Below, one piece after another: positions 34,344-45,000 of a stretch of DNA of 64,000 nt (position 1 is its first letter; every line of letters begins with the position of its first letter). This DNA comes from Micromonospora sp. WMMD1102 (lineage in GTDB: Bacteria; Actinomycetota; Actinomycetes; Mycobacteriales; Micromonosporaceae): positions 2,418,001-2,482,000 of the forward strand of contig NZ_JARUBN010000001.1 in NCBI RefSeq assembly GCF_029626265.1, in the 5' to 3' direction. Under the pieces are notes generated by a model. The model was not told the origin of the DNA. It made no database searches and saw nothing but the letters and a program-made list of their open reading frames with translations. Both the position numbers and the translations under genes were made by a program.

Positions 34344-35444
34344 GTGCCAATGGACCTTTTACGAGCTGGACAGCGCGGCGCCTGCACGCCGACCCTCAGC
34401 AGCGGTGACGACCAACCGCAGGGCGAGGTCGAAGAGGGTCCACCGGATGCGCTGAAGGGCATCCTCGCGGCCGTCGGGAACACGCCGCTGGTGGAACTCG
34501 AACGCCTGGTGCCCGATTCCCGAATTCGGGTCTTCGCCAAGCTGGAGCGGTTCAATCCCGGTGGCAGCGTCAAGGACCGGACCGCGCTGAGCATGCTGCT
34601 GGACAAAATTCGCAGCGGTGAGCTCCAGCCGGGCCGGTCGGTGGTGGTCGAGTCCAGCTCGGGAAATCTCGCGGTCGGGCTCGCCCAGATCTGCCGGTAT
34701 TTCGGACTCCGGTTCGTCTGCGTCGTCGACGCCAAGACGACCGAGCAGAACATCGCGATACTGCGGGCGTACCAGGCGTCGGTCGAGGTGGTGAACCGGC
34801 CCGACCCGGACAGCGGCGAATACCTGCCGGTGCGGGTACGCCGGGTCCGCGAACTGGTCTCCAACACCCCGCACGCGTTCTGGCCCAACCAGTACGCCAA
34901 CCCGCTCAACCCGATCGCACACCGGCAGACCATGGGCGAGATCGTCGCGGCGCTGGACGGCTCCGTCGACTACCTGTTCTGCGCGGTCAGTTCCTGCGGG
35001 ACCCTGCGCGGCTGCGCGGACTACATCCGGCAGCACGGGCTCAAGACGAAGATCGTCGCGGTCGACGCGGTCGGCAGCATGATCTTCGACGGGCAGCAGC
35101 CGATCGAGCGGCTGCTCCCCGGACACGGCGCGTCGCTGCGGCCGGGACTCTTCGACCCGGACGCCGCCGACGAGGTCATGCACGTGACCGACCTGGAGTG
35201 CGTCGCCGCCTGCCGCCGGCTCACCGCCCGGGAGGCGATCCTGGCCGGCGGCTCCTCCGGGGCCACGGTCGCGGCCCTGGAACGGCGCAGCCAGACCATC
35301 CCCGAGGACGCGACATGCGTGCTCATCTTCCCCGACGGTGGCGACCGCTACCTCGACACGATCTATTCCGACGACTGGGTGCGAAGCCGCTTCGGTGAGG
35401 TTTCGCACCTCTGGAAGGAAGCCGCCGGTGGTGATCAGGCCTGA
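34344..35444 (+). CDS. sbnA: PLP-dependent 2,3-diaminopropionate biosynthesis protein, SbnA-like
   Basis: A 366-residue cysteine-synthase-fold enzyme. GNTPLVELERL, KLERFNPGGSVKDRTA with the PLP Lys77, VESSSGNLAVGLA and ILAGGSSGATVAAL are family motifs. SbnA condenses O-phosphoserine with glutamate to N-(1-amino-1-carboxyl-2-ethyl)-glutamic acid, which SbnB then oxidises to L-2,3-diaminopropionate. The NQYANPLNP segment and the immediate SbnB neighbour favour this over cysteine synthase. GTG 34344 follows GAAGGGAAAGCC; ATG 34350 is an alternative. First gene of the NRPS operon. Confidence 0.92.
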   Translation: MPMDLLRAGQRGACTPTLSSGDDQPQGEVEEGPPDALKGILAAVGNTPLVELERLVPDSRIRVFAKLERFNPGGSVKDRTALSMLLDKIRSGELQPGRSVVVESSSGNLAVGLAQICRYFGLRFVCVVDAKTTEQNIAILRAYQASVEVVNRPDPDSGEYLPVRVRRVRELVSNTPHAFWPNQYANPLNPIAHRQTMGEIVAALDGSVDYLFCAVSSCGTLRGCADYIRQHGLKTKIVAVDAVGSMIFDGQQPIERLLPGHGASLRPGLFDPDAADEVMHVTDLECVAACRRLTAREAILAGGSSGATVAALERRSQTIPEDATCVLIFPDGGDRYLDTIYSDDWVRSRFGEVSHLWKEAAGGDQA

Positions 35445-36460
35445 TGCTGATCCTTCGACATGACGACGTGCGACAGATCCTGGCCGAACGCGAACTCGCA
35501 CTGATCGAGCTGGTCGGCGAGGCGTACAGGTTGCACGACGAGGGTGCCACCTCGGTGCCGCACTCGACGTTCCTCCGCTTCCCCGACCAGCCCCGCAACC
35601 GGATCATCGGGCTGCCCGCGTACGTCGGCGGGAAGTCCCCGGCGGCCGGGATGAAGTGGATCGCCTCCTGGCCTGGGAACATCGACAGCGGGCTGGCCCG
35701 GGCCAGCGCCTCGATCGTGATCAACGACCTCGACACCGGGCAGCCGACGGCGCTGCTCGAAGGGTCGGTGATCTCGGCCAAGCGGACCGCGGCCAGTGCG
35801 GCGCTCGCCGCCCGGCTGCTGGTCCGCGAGCCGGGCCCGAGCGGGGTCACGCTGATCGGCTGCGGCGTGATCAACCTGGAGGTGCTGCGCTTCCTGCTCG
35901 CCGCACTGCCGACGCTGTCCGAGGTGACCCTCTTCGACAGCGACTGCACCCGGGCCGCCGCGTTCGCCCGGCAGTGCGCCGACCTCTCGCCGACCCTGCA
36001 CGTCACGCTGGCCGCCGACGCCGGCCGGGCGGTCGCCGCGCACGACCTGGTCTCGATCGCCACCACGGCGGCCGAACCACACCTCGACCTCGGCCCGGCC
36101 CGCCCCGGCACCCTGGTGCTGCACGTATCGCTGCGCGACCTGACCCCGGCGACGATCCTGGCCAGCCAGAACGTGGTCGACGACGCCGACCACGTCTGCC
36201 GGGAGCGGACCTCGCTGCACCTTACCGAGCAGCAGGTCGGACACCGGGACTTCATCGACGCGCCGATCGGCCAGATCCTGCGCGGCACCGGCGGCTTCCG
36301 CCGCGACCCGGACCGGACGGTGGTCTACTCGCCGTTCGGCCTCGGCGCCCTGGACATCGCCCTCGCGGAGTTCGTCCGGGCCGCCGCCGTCGAACGGGGC
36401 CTCGGCACCCGCGTCGACGACTTCCTGCCCGCCACCGGCGGCACCGCGAATCCCCGCTGA
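35444..36460 (+). CDS. sbnB: 2,3-diaminopropionate biosynthesis protein, SbnB-like (ornithine cyclodeaminase family)
   Basis: A 338-residue protein of the ornithine cyclodeaminase/mu-crystallin family. MKWIASWPGNIDSGLARAS is the substrate region and LIGCGVINLEVLRFLL the NAD-binding Rossmann motif; DAPIGQILRGTGGFRRDPDRTVVYSPFGLGALDIALAEFV is typical of the SbnB branch. It would oxidatively cleave the SbnA product to L-2,3-diaminopropionate, alpha-ketoglutarate and NADH. The start ATG overlaps the sbnA-like stop (TGATG). The pair supplies a building block to the NRPS genes downstream. Confidence 0.92.
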   Translation: MLILRHDDVRQILAERELALIELVGEAYRLHDEGATSVPHSTFLRFPDQPRNRIIGLPAYVGGKSPAAGMKWIASWPGNIDSGLARASASIVINDLDTGQPTALLEGSVISAKRTAASAALAARLLVREPGPSGVTLIGCGVINLEVLRFLLAALPTLSEVTLFDSDCTRAAAFARQCADLSPTLHVTLAADAGRAVAAHDLVSIATTAAEPHLDLGPARPGTLVLHVSLRDLTPATILASQNVVDDADHVCRERTSLHLTEQQVGHRDFIDAPIGQILRGTGGFRRDPDRTVVYSPFGLGALDIALAEFVRAAAVERGLGTRVDDFLPATGGTANPR

Positions 36461-36552
36461 CCCGCCCGCCGCGCACGACGAGGCGATCCGGCCCCGGCCG
36501 GGATCGCGATCCCCCGGACCCGCACCGGGTCGGGGAGCAGCAGCCCAGGTCA

Positions 36553-36618
36553 CCGGCCTCCGGCCGGCGACCTGACCGACCAGGTGACCCGGCCTCCCGC
36601 CGGCGCCCTGACCGACCA
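36553..36618 (+). repeat. 30-bp imperfect direct repeat upstream of mbtH-like gene
   Basis: 36553-36582 and 36589-36618 match at 27 of 30 positions by eye and both end in CTGACCGACCA. They lie in the 172-bp gap between sbnB and the mbtH-like gene. A function such as a binding site is not known; it may be a local duplication. Confidence 0.7.
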
Positions 36619-36632
36619 CACGAGGAGTTCCG

Positions 36633-36848
36633 ATGGCTGACGAGCAGAACGACGACCGGGTGTACCGGGTCGTCCGCAACGACGAGGAGCAGTACTCCAT
36701 CTGGCCCGCCGACCGCGATCTGCCGGCGGGCTGGCACGCCGAGGGCACCCAGGGCCCGCGTGCCGACTGCCTCGCCCGGATCGGCGAGGTCTGGACCGAC
36801 ATGCGCCCGCTGAGCCTGCGCCAGCGGATGGCGGCGGCGCAGGGCTGA
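36633..36848 (+). CDS. MbtH-family NRPS accessory protein
   Basis: A 71-residue MbtH-like protein. [10 protein letters not shown], then [34 protein letters not shown] carries the conserved Ser/Trp/Cys-Leu/Trp-Thr-Asp-Met-Arg-Pro signature. GAGGAGTT precedes the ATG. MbtH-like proteins bind A domains and promote their folding and activity; here it is placed 30 bp ahead of NRPS1 and likely serves all six A domains. Confidence 0.97.
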   Translation: MADEQNDDRVYRVVRNDEEQYSIWPADRDLPAGWHAEGTQGPRADCLARIGEVWTDMRPLSLRQRMAAAQG

Positions 36849-36878
36849 CCGCCCCCGCGACGAGGTGAGGAGCACCCG

Positions 36879-39800
36879 ATGAACCCCGATCGAAGCCGGA
36901 CCGAATCAGCCGGCGACCTGCGCGGGCCGGCGACCGACGCCGGGTCCGCCAACATCCTGCCGGCGCTTGTCGCCCGCCAGGTGGCGGCCACGCCCGACGC
37001 GGTCGCCGTACTGGCCGGCGACGTCGAGGTGACGTACGCCGAGCTGGACCGCCGGGCCAACCGGCTGGCCCGCCACCTGCGCGACCTCGGCGTCGGGCCG
37101 GACGCACTGGTCGGGGTCTGCCTGCCCCGCGGCGTGGAGCTGGTCGTCGCGCTGCTCGGCGTCTGGAAGGCGGGTGCCGGCTACCTGCCGCTCAGCCCGG
37201 ACCACCCGAGGGACTGGGCGAGCTGGGTGCTCACCGACACCGGCGCCGGGATCGTGCTCACCGAGTCGGCACACGCCGAGCTGGTGGCCGGTACCGGCGC
37301 CCGGGTGGTCACCCTCGACGACCTCGGGACCGTCCTCGCCGGACTTTCCGACGAGGCGCCGGGCAACCCGGCCGGCGGGGACCACCTCGCCTACGCGATC
37401 TACACCTCCGGCTCCACCGGGCGGCCCAAGGGCGTCATGGTCAGCCACGCGGCGATCGCGAACCGGGTCGACTGGGCGGTCCGGCAGCACGGCCTCGGCC
37501 CCGCCGACCGGGTGTTGCAGAAGACCGCGCTCACCTTCGACGCGGCCTGCTGGGAGTTCTTCGCCCCGCTGGTCAGCGGCGGCACCGTGGTACTCGCCCC
37601 GGTCGGCGCCGAGCGCGACCCGGCCGCACTGGTCCGGGCGATCCACCGGCACGGCGTCACCGTCTTCCAGGGCGTGCCGTCGGTGCTCCGGCTGGTCGCC
37701 GAGGAACCGGGCTGGCGGGACTGCACCTCGCTGCGGCTGCTCTTCTCGGCCGGCGAGCCGCTGCACGCCGAGCTGTGCCGGCGGCTCACCGACGGACTCA
37801 AGGTCACCCTCTGGAACACGTACGGGCCGACCGAGTGCGCCATCGACGTGACCGCGCACCCGTACGACCCGGCGCTGCCGACCGGCCCGGTGCCGATCGG
37901 CCGGCCGCTGGCCAACCTGCGGGTGCTGGTGCTCGACGGCAACGGTGACCCGGTGCCGGTCGGGGTCGCCGGTGAACTGCACGCCGGCGGGGTCGGGGTG
38001 GCCCGGGGCTACCTCGGGCGGCCGGACCTGACCGCCGAGAAGTTCGTCCCCGACCCGTACGGGCCGGCCGGGTCCCGGCTCTACCGCACCGGCGACCTGG
38101 TGCGCTGGCGGGCCGACGCGACCCTGGAGTACATCGGCCGGCTCGACCACCAGGTGAAGGTGAACGGGGTCCGGATCGAGCCCGGCGAGGTGGAGTCGGC
38201 GCTCGTCGCCCACCCGGACGTCAGCGCCGCGGTGGTGCTGGCGGTGGAGGCCGCCGAGGGCGGCAAGCGACTCGTCGGGTACGTCACCGGCGAGCGGGTG
38301 CCGGCCGCCGACCGGCTGCGTACCTTCCTGCGGGACCGGCTGCCGGACCCGATGATCCCGGCCGCCTTCGTAGCCCTGCCGGAGTTCCCGCTGAACAGCA
38401 GCGGCAAGGTGGACCGGGCCGCGCTGCCGGCGCCGGAGACCGCCGCCGAGGACGGCCGCCCGCCGTACGTGGCGCCGCGCACCACCGCCGAGCGGATGGT
38501 CGCGCAGGCGTGGGCCGAGCTGCTCAAGGTGGACCGGGTCGGCGCGCACGACGACTTCTTCACCCTCGGCGGCTCCTCGCTGCTGCTCACCCGGCTCGCC
38601 AACCAGCTCCGGTCGGCCTCCGGCAGCAAGGTCGCGCTTCGCGGCCTCTTCGCCGCGCCCACCGTCGAGCAGCAGGCGAAGCTGATCGCGGTACCGTCCG
38701 ACGACGGCCCGCCGCTGCACCCGGTGCCCCGGACCGGCCCGCTGCCGCTCTCGTTCGGGCAGCGCCGGCTCTGGTTCCTGGACCGGCTGGAGCCGGGCAA
38801 CACCGAGTGGGTCGCCCCGCTCTTCGTCCGGCTCGGCGCCGAAATCGATCAGCGCACCGTCCGGCGGGCCCTGGACGTGCTCGCCGGGCGGCACGAGATC
38901 CTCCGCACCCGGTACGTCGAGGACGCCGGCGAACCCCGCCAGCTCGTCGACCCGCCCGGCCCGGTCGAGCTGCGGGTGGTGGAGGCCGACTCCGCCGACC
39001 TGGAGACGGTGTTCCGGGCCGAGTTCGAGCGCGGTTTCGACCTGGCCACCGGCCCGGTCTGGCGGGCGCTGCTGGTCCGCTTCCCGGGCGTGCCGACGCC
39101 CACCCCGCCGACGTCGGTGCGGATTCCGGCCACCGCCGGACGTGCCCCGGCCGGCGAGTCGGTGCTGCTGCTCACCCTGCACCACATCGCCTGCGACGGC
39201 TGGTCGTCGGTGGTGCTGGAGCGGGAGCTGCGGGAACTCTGCGCCGCGGTGCTCGCCGGACGGGACCCGGAGCTGCCGGCCCAGCCGGTGCAGTACCCGG
39301 ACTTCGCGAGCTGGCAGCGGGGCTGGCTGACCGAGCAGGTGCTGGCGGCCGAGCTGGCGTACTGGCGGAAGACCCTCGACGGGCTCGGCCCGCTGGACCT
39401 GCCGACCGACCGGCCCCGACCGGCCCGGCGGAACCCCCGGGGCGCGCTCGCCCCGTTCACCATCCCGACCGGGCTGGCCACCGCCGTCCGCGACCTGGGC
39501 CGGCGGCACGGCGCATCGCCGTACATGACGATGCTCACCGCGTTCAGCACGCTGCTCGCCCGGTACGCCGGGAACTGGGACGTCGCCGTCGGCACCCCGG
39601 TCGCCGGCCGCAACCGGCCCGAGCTGGAGAACATGGTCGGCTTCTTCCTCAACTCCCTGGTGCTGCGGCCGAACCTCGGCCCGGGGATGCGGTTCGAGGA
39701 GGCGCTGGAGGCGACCCGGGAGGTCTGCCGGGGGGCGTTCGCGCACCAGACGCTGCCGTTCGAGCAGCTCGTCGACGATCTCCAGCCGGACCGGGACATG

Positions 39801-42008
39801 TCCCGGACCCCGCTCTTCCAGGTCGCCTTCGACCTGCACGACGAGGGGCTGACCGGTGGGGCGGTCCGCGGCGACGACCTGGCCGCGTTCACCGAGGCGT
39901 GGCAGATCGCCAAGACCGACCTGACGCTCTTCGTCCGGGTCCAGGCCGACGGCACCATGCTCGCCGCCCTGGAGTACGCGACCGCGCTCTTCGACCGTTC
40001 GACCGTGGACCGGATCGGCCGGCACCTGGTCCGGTTGCTCCAGGCGGTCACCGCCGACCCGGAGCTGCGGCTCGGCACGGTGGACTTCCTCGACCCGCTC
40101 GACGAGCTGGTCGGCACCGGCCGGACCGACCCGTTCCGCACCGGCACCCCGGACCGCTGCCTGCACCAGGTCTTCGAGGAGCGGGTACTGCTCGCTCCGG
40201 ACGCGGTGGCGGTGACGTTCGAGGGTGTGTCGTTGTCGTACGCGGAGGTGAACGTCCGGGCGAACCGGTTGGCGCACCGGTTGCGTGCGTTGGGTGCGGG
40301 GCCGGAGTCGTTGGTCGGGGTGTGTCTGGAGCGGGGTATCGATCTCGTGCCGGCCCTGCTCGGTGTGCTGAAGTCGGGTGCGGCGTATCTGCCGTTGGAT
40401 CCGGCGCAGCCGGTGGACCGGCTCGGCTTCATGGTCGGCGACGCCGGGGCGCCGGTGCTGGTCACGCAGGCCTCGCTTGTCGACACGGTCGCCGGGTTCT
40501 TCGGCGGCGAGCTGCTGGTGCTGGACGAGGAGGACCTCTCCGGGCTGCCGGCCGGCAACCCGGCGCCGGTCTCGCACCCCGAGGACCTGATCTACGTCAT
40601 CTACACCTCCGGCTCGACGGGGCGGCCCAAGGGGGTCTGCCTGACCCACGCCAACGTCTTCCGGCTGTTCGACACCACCCGACAGCACTATCAATTCTCG
40701 GCTGACGATGTGTGGCCGTTGTTCCACTCGTACGCGTTCGACGTGTCGGTGTGGGAGTTGTGGGGTGCGTTGTTGTACGGCGGTCGTCTGGTGGTGGTGC
40801 CGCGTGAGGTGACCCGGTTGCCGGACGAGTTCCTGGATCTGTTGGTGGCGGAGCGGGTGACGGTGCTCAACCAGACCCCGTCGGCGTTCCGCAGCCTGGT
40901 CGGGTTCACCCGCGACGGTGACCCGAGGTTGGACCGGTTGGCGTTGCGGGCGGTGGTTTTCGCGGGTGAGAAGTTGGAGATGGCGGAGTTGGCGCCGTGG
41001 ACGGATCGGTTCGGTCTGGACCGTCCGGCGTTGTTGAACATGTACGGGATCACCGAGACGACCGTGCACTCCACCTTCCACCAGGTACGGGCGCAGGACA
41101 TCACCGATCCCGGTAACCCGGTCGGCTACCCCCTCGGTGATCTGCGGATCTACCTGTTGGACGGGTACGGGAACCTGGTGCCGGTCGGGGTGCCCGGTGA
41201 GATCCACGTCGGTGGTCCGGGGGTGGCCCGGGGTTATCTGCGGCGGCCGGAGTTGACGGCGCAGCGGTTCGTGCCGGACCCGTTCGCCGGGGTGCCGGGT
41301 GCGCGGATGTATCGCAGTGGTGACCTGGCCAGGCGTCGTCCGGATGGTGGGTTGGACTTCCTGGGTCGGATCGACGACCAGGTGCAGATCCGGGGTTACC
41401 GGGTCGAGCTGGGGGAGATCGAGACCGTCCTCGCCGCGCACCCCGGCATCCGGGACGCGGTGGTCCGCACCGACGAACCGGAGCCGGGCCAGCCGCGGAT
41501 CGTCGCCTACTACGTGCCCGACGCCGACCAGGCGCCGACCGTCCCCGAACTGGCCGGATACTGCGGCAAACGGCTGCCCGACTACATGGTGCCGGGCGCG
41601 TTCGTGCCGCTGGCGAAGATCCCGCTGACCGCCAACGGCAAGCTCGACCGCCGCGCGCTGCCGACACCGGGCCGGACGGCCACCGGAGCGGACGCCCCGG
41701 ACCACGTCGCGCCGAACGGCCCGGTCGAGGAGCGGATCGCCGAGATCTGGGCCGAACTGCTCGACGTCGACGCCGGCACCCAGACGAACTTCTTCACCGT
41801 CGGCGGCCACTCGATCCTCGCGGTCCGGCTGGCCTCCCGGATCCAGGAGGAGTTCGAGATCGACCTTCCGGTCCGGACCGTCTTCGAGCGGCCCACGATC
41901 GCGCGGATCGCCGAGGCGGTCGAGGAGCGGATCCGCGCCGAGATCGACGAGCTATCCGAATCCGACCTGCTGACCGGCCTGGCGTTGCTGAAGGAGCAGA
42001 ACAGATGA
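36879..42008 (+). CDS. NRPS1: A-T-C-A-T, two modules, starts without a C domain
   Basis: 1709 residues. A1 (about 25-525) has YTSGSTGRPKG, TYGPTE and RTGDL. T1 has Ser567 in LGGSS. C (about 610-1075) has HHIACDG with His769 and Asp773. A2 (about 1090-1600) has MYGITETTVH and RSGDL. T2 has Ser1645 in VGGHS. Specificity residues read by eye are DAWQFATID(K) for A1, closest to Gln codes, and DVWNVAMVH(K) for A2, closest to Thr codes; either could take a non-standard residue such as diaminopropionate. No epimerase is present. The first residue would be acylated by the stand-alone C protein at 29287. The stop overlaps NRPS2 (ATGA). Confidence 0.93.
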   Translation: MNPDRSRTESAGDLRGPATDAGSANILPALVARQVAATPDAVAVLAGDVEVTYAELDRRANRLARHLRDLGVGPDALVGVCLPRGVELVVALLGVWKAGAGYLPLSPDHPRDWASWVLTDTGAGIVLTESAHAELVAGTGARVVTLDDLGTVLAGLSDEAPGNPAGGDHLAYAIYTSGSTGRPKGVMVSHAAIANRVDWAVRQHGLGPADRVLQKTALTFDAACWEFFAPLVSGGTVVLAPVGAERDPAALVRAIHRHGVTVFQGVPSVLRLVAEEPGWRDCTSLRLLFSAGEPLHAELCRRLTDGLKVTLWNTYGPTECAIDVTAHPYDPALPTGPVPIGRPLANLRVLVLDGNGDPVPVGVAGELHAGGVGVARGYLGRPDLTAEKFVPDPYGPAGSRLYRTGDLVRWRADATLEYIGRLDHQVKVNGVRIEPGEVESALVAHPDVSAAVVLAVEAAEGGKRLVGYVTGERVPAADRLRTFLRDRLPDPMIPAAFVALPEFPLNSSGKVDRAALPAPETAAEDGRPPYVAPRTTAERMVAQAWAELLKVDRVGAHDDFFTLGGSSLLLTRLANQLRSASGSKVALRGLFAAPTVEQQAKLIAVPSDDGPPLHPVPRTGPLPLSFGQRRLWFLDRLEPGNTEWVAPLFVRLGAEIDQRTVRRALDVLAGRHEILRTRYVEDAGEPRQLVDPPGPVELRVVEADSADLETVFRAEFERGFDLATGPVWRALLVRFPGVPTPTPPTSVRIPATAGRAPAGESVLLLTLHHIACDGWSSVVLERELRELCAAVLAGRDPELPAQPVQYPDFASWQRGWLTEQVLAAELAYWRKTLDGLGPLDLPTDRPRPARRNPRGALAPFTIPTGLATAVRDLGRRHGASPYMTMLTAFSTLLARYAGNWDVAVGTPVAGRNRPELENMVGFFLNSLVLRPNLGPGMRFEEALEATREVCRGAFAHQTLPFEQLVDDLQPDRDMSRTPLFQVAFDLHDEGLTGGAVRGDDLAAFTEAWQIAKTDLTLFVRVQADGTMLAALEYATALFDRSTVDRIGRHLVRLLQAVTADPELRLGTVDFLDPLDELVGTGRTDPFRTGTPDRCLHQVFEERVLLAPDAVAVTFEGVSLSYAEVNVRANRLAHRLRALGAGPESLVGVCLERGIDLVPALLGVLKSGAAYLPLDPAQPVDRLGFMVGDAGAPVLVTQASLVDTVAGFFGGELLVLDEEDLSGLPAGNPAPVSHPEDLIYVIYTSGSTGRPKGVCLTHANVFRLFDTTRQHYQFSADDVWPLFHSYAFDVSVWELWGALLYGGRLVVVPREVTRLPDEFLDLLVAERVTVLNQTPSAFRSLVGFTRDGDPRLDRLALRAVVFAGEKLEMAELAPWTDRFGLDRPALLNMYGITETTVHSTFHQVRAQDITDPGNPVGYPLGDLRIYLLDGYGNLVPVGVPGEIHVGGPGVARGYLRRPELTAQRFVPDPFAGVPGARMYRSGDLARRRPDGGLDFLGRIDDQVQIRGYRVELGEIETVLAAHPGIRDAVVRTDEPEPGQPRIVAYYVPDADQAPTVPELAGYCGKRLPDYMVPGAFVPLAKIPLTANGKLDRRALPTPGRTATGADAPDHVAPNGPVEERIAEIWAELLDVDAGTQTNFFTVGGHSILAVRLASRIQEEFEIDLPVRTVFERPTIARIAEAVEERIRAEIDELSESDLLTGLALLKEQNR
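40210..41463 (+). repeat. A2/A3 homologous block, copy 1 (within NRPS1)
   Basis: This segment and 43566-44820 share long stretches that read identical by eye, such as 41026-41329 with 44384-44687, interrupted by short diverged patches. The shared stretches are richer in TTG and GTG codons than the rest of the gene. This is consistent with recent duplication or gene conversion of an A-domain core, and both copies have the same specificity residues. Confidence 0.8.
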
Positions 42009-45000
42009 GCACGGGCGAGGGCACGATCGAACGCGGCGTCGAGGCGGCCCGGGAGGAACTGCTGCGGGCCCGGCTCGCCGGTCGGCTGCGCGGCGGGCGC
42101 CGTGCGGCGCTGACCCGGGTGGACCGGAACGGCCCGCTGCCGCTCTCCTTCGGGCAGCAGCAGATGTGGTTCCTGAGCCGGCTCGACCCGGGTAGCTGGG
42201 AGTACCTGGTGCCGCTGGCGCTGCGGCTGCGCGGCACGCTTGACGCAGCCGCGCTGCGCCGGGCGCTGACCGGGCTGGTCGGCCGGCACGAGATCCTGCG
42301 TACCCGCTACGCGCTCGCCGACGGCGAACCGGTCCAGGTGATCGACCCGGCCGGGCCGGTCGAGCTGGCGGTGACCGACCTGACCGAGCTGCCCGAGGCG
42401 GAGCGGGAGGCCCGCGGCTTCGAGCGGGCCGCCCAGGAGCCGGCGGTACCGTTCGACCTCGGCACCCAGTGGCCGGTCCGGTCCCGGCTGATCAGGCTGG
42501 CCGACGACGACCACCTGCTGGTGGTGGTCTTCCACCACGTCGCCTGCGACGCCTGGTCCGCCGGGATCTTCGCCGAGGAGCTGAGCGAGCTGTACGCCGC
42601 CGCGCTCGCCGGCCGCCCCGACACCCTCGCCCCGCTGCCCGTGCAGTACGCCGACTACGCCGCCTGGGAACGCGGCCGCGAGGCGACCGAACACCAGCGA
42701 CACCTGGACTACTGGCGCCGGCAGCTCGCCGGGGTCCCACCGCTGGACCTGCCGGCGGACCGGCCCCGCCCGGCCACCCGGGAGTGGGCCGGCGCGGCGG
42801 TCGAGCTGGAGCTGCCGGCCGGGCTCGGCGGGCAACTCCGCGACCTCGCCCAGCGGCACGGCGCGACGCTGTTCATGGTGCTGCTCACCGGCTACCAGGC
42901 GCTGCTGTCCCGGTACACCGGCGGCACCGACATCCCGGTCGGCACGGTGGTCTCCGGCCGCAACCGGCCCGAGCTGTCCCGGCTGATCGGGTACGGCATC
43001 AACAGCCTGGTGATGCGGGCCCGCTGGGACTCCGACATCACCTTCGCCGAGCTGCTCGCCGCCAACCGGGAGACCGTGCTGGCCGCCTTCGACCACCAGG
43101 AGGTGCCGTTCGGGCAGCTCGTCGACGAACTCCAGCCAGACCGGGACATGTCCCGTACCCCGCTGTTCCAGGTCGCCTTCACGATGCACGAGGCGGGCGA
43201 CGGCCGGTACGCGATGCCGGGGCTGGCGGTCTCCCCGCTGGACGCGCTCTCCCAGGTCTCCCGCTTCGACCTGACGCTACAGGTGCAGGAGGCCGCCGAC
43301 GGCGGGCTGCGCGCCCACCTGGAGTACGCGACCGCGCTCTTCGACCGGGCCACCGTGCGGCGGCTGGGCGGGCACCTGGTCCGGCTGCTCCAGGCCGCCG
43401 TCGCCGAGCCCGGTCGGGCGCTCTCCGCCGTCGACCTGCTCGACGAGGCCGAGCGGGCCGAGGTGACCGGGGTCGCCAACCCGTTCCGGATCGACGCGGT
43501 GCCGCCGACCCTTACCGTGCATCAGGTCTTCGAGCAGCGGGTGGCCGCCGCTCCGGACGCGGTCGCGGTGACGTTCGAGGGTGTGTCGTTGTCGTACGCG
43601 GAGGTGAACGTCCGGGCGAACCGGTTGGCGCACCGGCTCCGGGCCCTCGGCGCGGGGCCGGAGTCCCTGGTCGGGGTATGTCTGGAGCGGGGCCTCGATC
43701 TCGTGCCGACCCTGCTGGGTGTGCTGAAGTCGGGTGCGGCGTACCTGCCGTTGGATCCGGCGCAGCCGGTGGACCGGCTCGGGTTCATGGTCGGTGACGC
43801 CGGTGCCTCGGTGGTCGTGACGCAGTCCTCACTGGCCGGGACCGTCGCCGGCTTCTCCGCCGGTGCCGTGGTCGACCTGGACGAGGAGGACCTGTCGGGT
43901 CAGCCGGCGGAGAACCCGGTCCCGCTCTCCGGCCCGGAAAACCTGATCTACGTCATCTACACCTCGGGCTCGACCGGCAAACCGAAGGGTGTCTGCCTGA
44001 CCCACGCCAATGTGCTCCGGCTGCTCACCGTCGGCGAGACCCACTACCGGTTCTCGGCTGACGACGTGTGGCCGTTGTTCCACTCGTACGCGTTCGACGT
44101 GTCGGTGTGGGAGTTGTGGGGTGCGTTGCTGTACGGCGGTCGTCTGGTGGTGGTGCCGCGTGAGGTGACCCGGTTGCCGGACGAGTTCCTGGATCTGTTG
44201 GTGGCGGAGCGGGTGACGGTGCTCAACCAGACCCCGTCGGCGTTCCGCAGCCTGGTCGGCTTCGCCCGGGACGGTGACCCCCGACTCGCCGCCCTGGAAC
44301 TGCGGGCCGTGGTCTTCGCGGGTGAGAAGTTGGAGATGGCGGAGCTGGCGCCGTGGACGGATCGGTTCGGGTTGGACCGTCCGGCGTTGTTGAACATGTA
44401 CGGGATCACCGAGACGACCGTGCACTCCACCTTCCACCAGGTACGGGCGCAGGACATCACCGATCCCGGTAACCCGGTCGGCTACCCCCTCGGTGATCTG
44501 CGGATCTACCTGTTGGACGGGTACGGGAACCTGGTGCCGGTCGGGGTGCCCGGTGAGATCCACGTCGGTGGTCCGGGGGTGGCCCGGGGTTATCTGCGGC
44601 GGCCGGAGTTGACGGCGCAGCGGTTCGTGCCGGACCCGTTCGCCGGGGTGCCGGGTGCGCGGATGTATCGCAGTGGTGACCTGGCGCGGCGTCGTCCGGA
44701 TGGTGGGTTGGACTTCCTGGGTCGGATCGACGACCAGGTGCAGATCCGGGGTTACCGGGTCGAGCTGGGGGAGATCGAGACCGTCCTCGCCGCGCACCCC
44801 GGCATCCGGGACGCGGTGGTGGTGGTTCGGGAGGACATCCCCGGCGACAAGCGGCTGGCCGGCTACCTGGTGGCCCAGGGAGAGCAGGTGCCGAACCCGG
44901 CCGAGCTGCGCGAGTTCCTGGCCCGCAGCCTGCCCGAGTACATGGTGCCGGCCGCGTTCGTGTCGCTGGCGAAGATCCCGCTGACCGCCAACGGCAAGCT

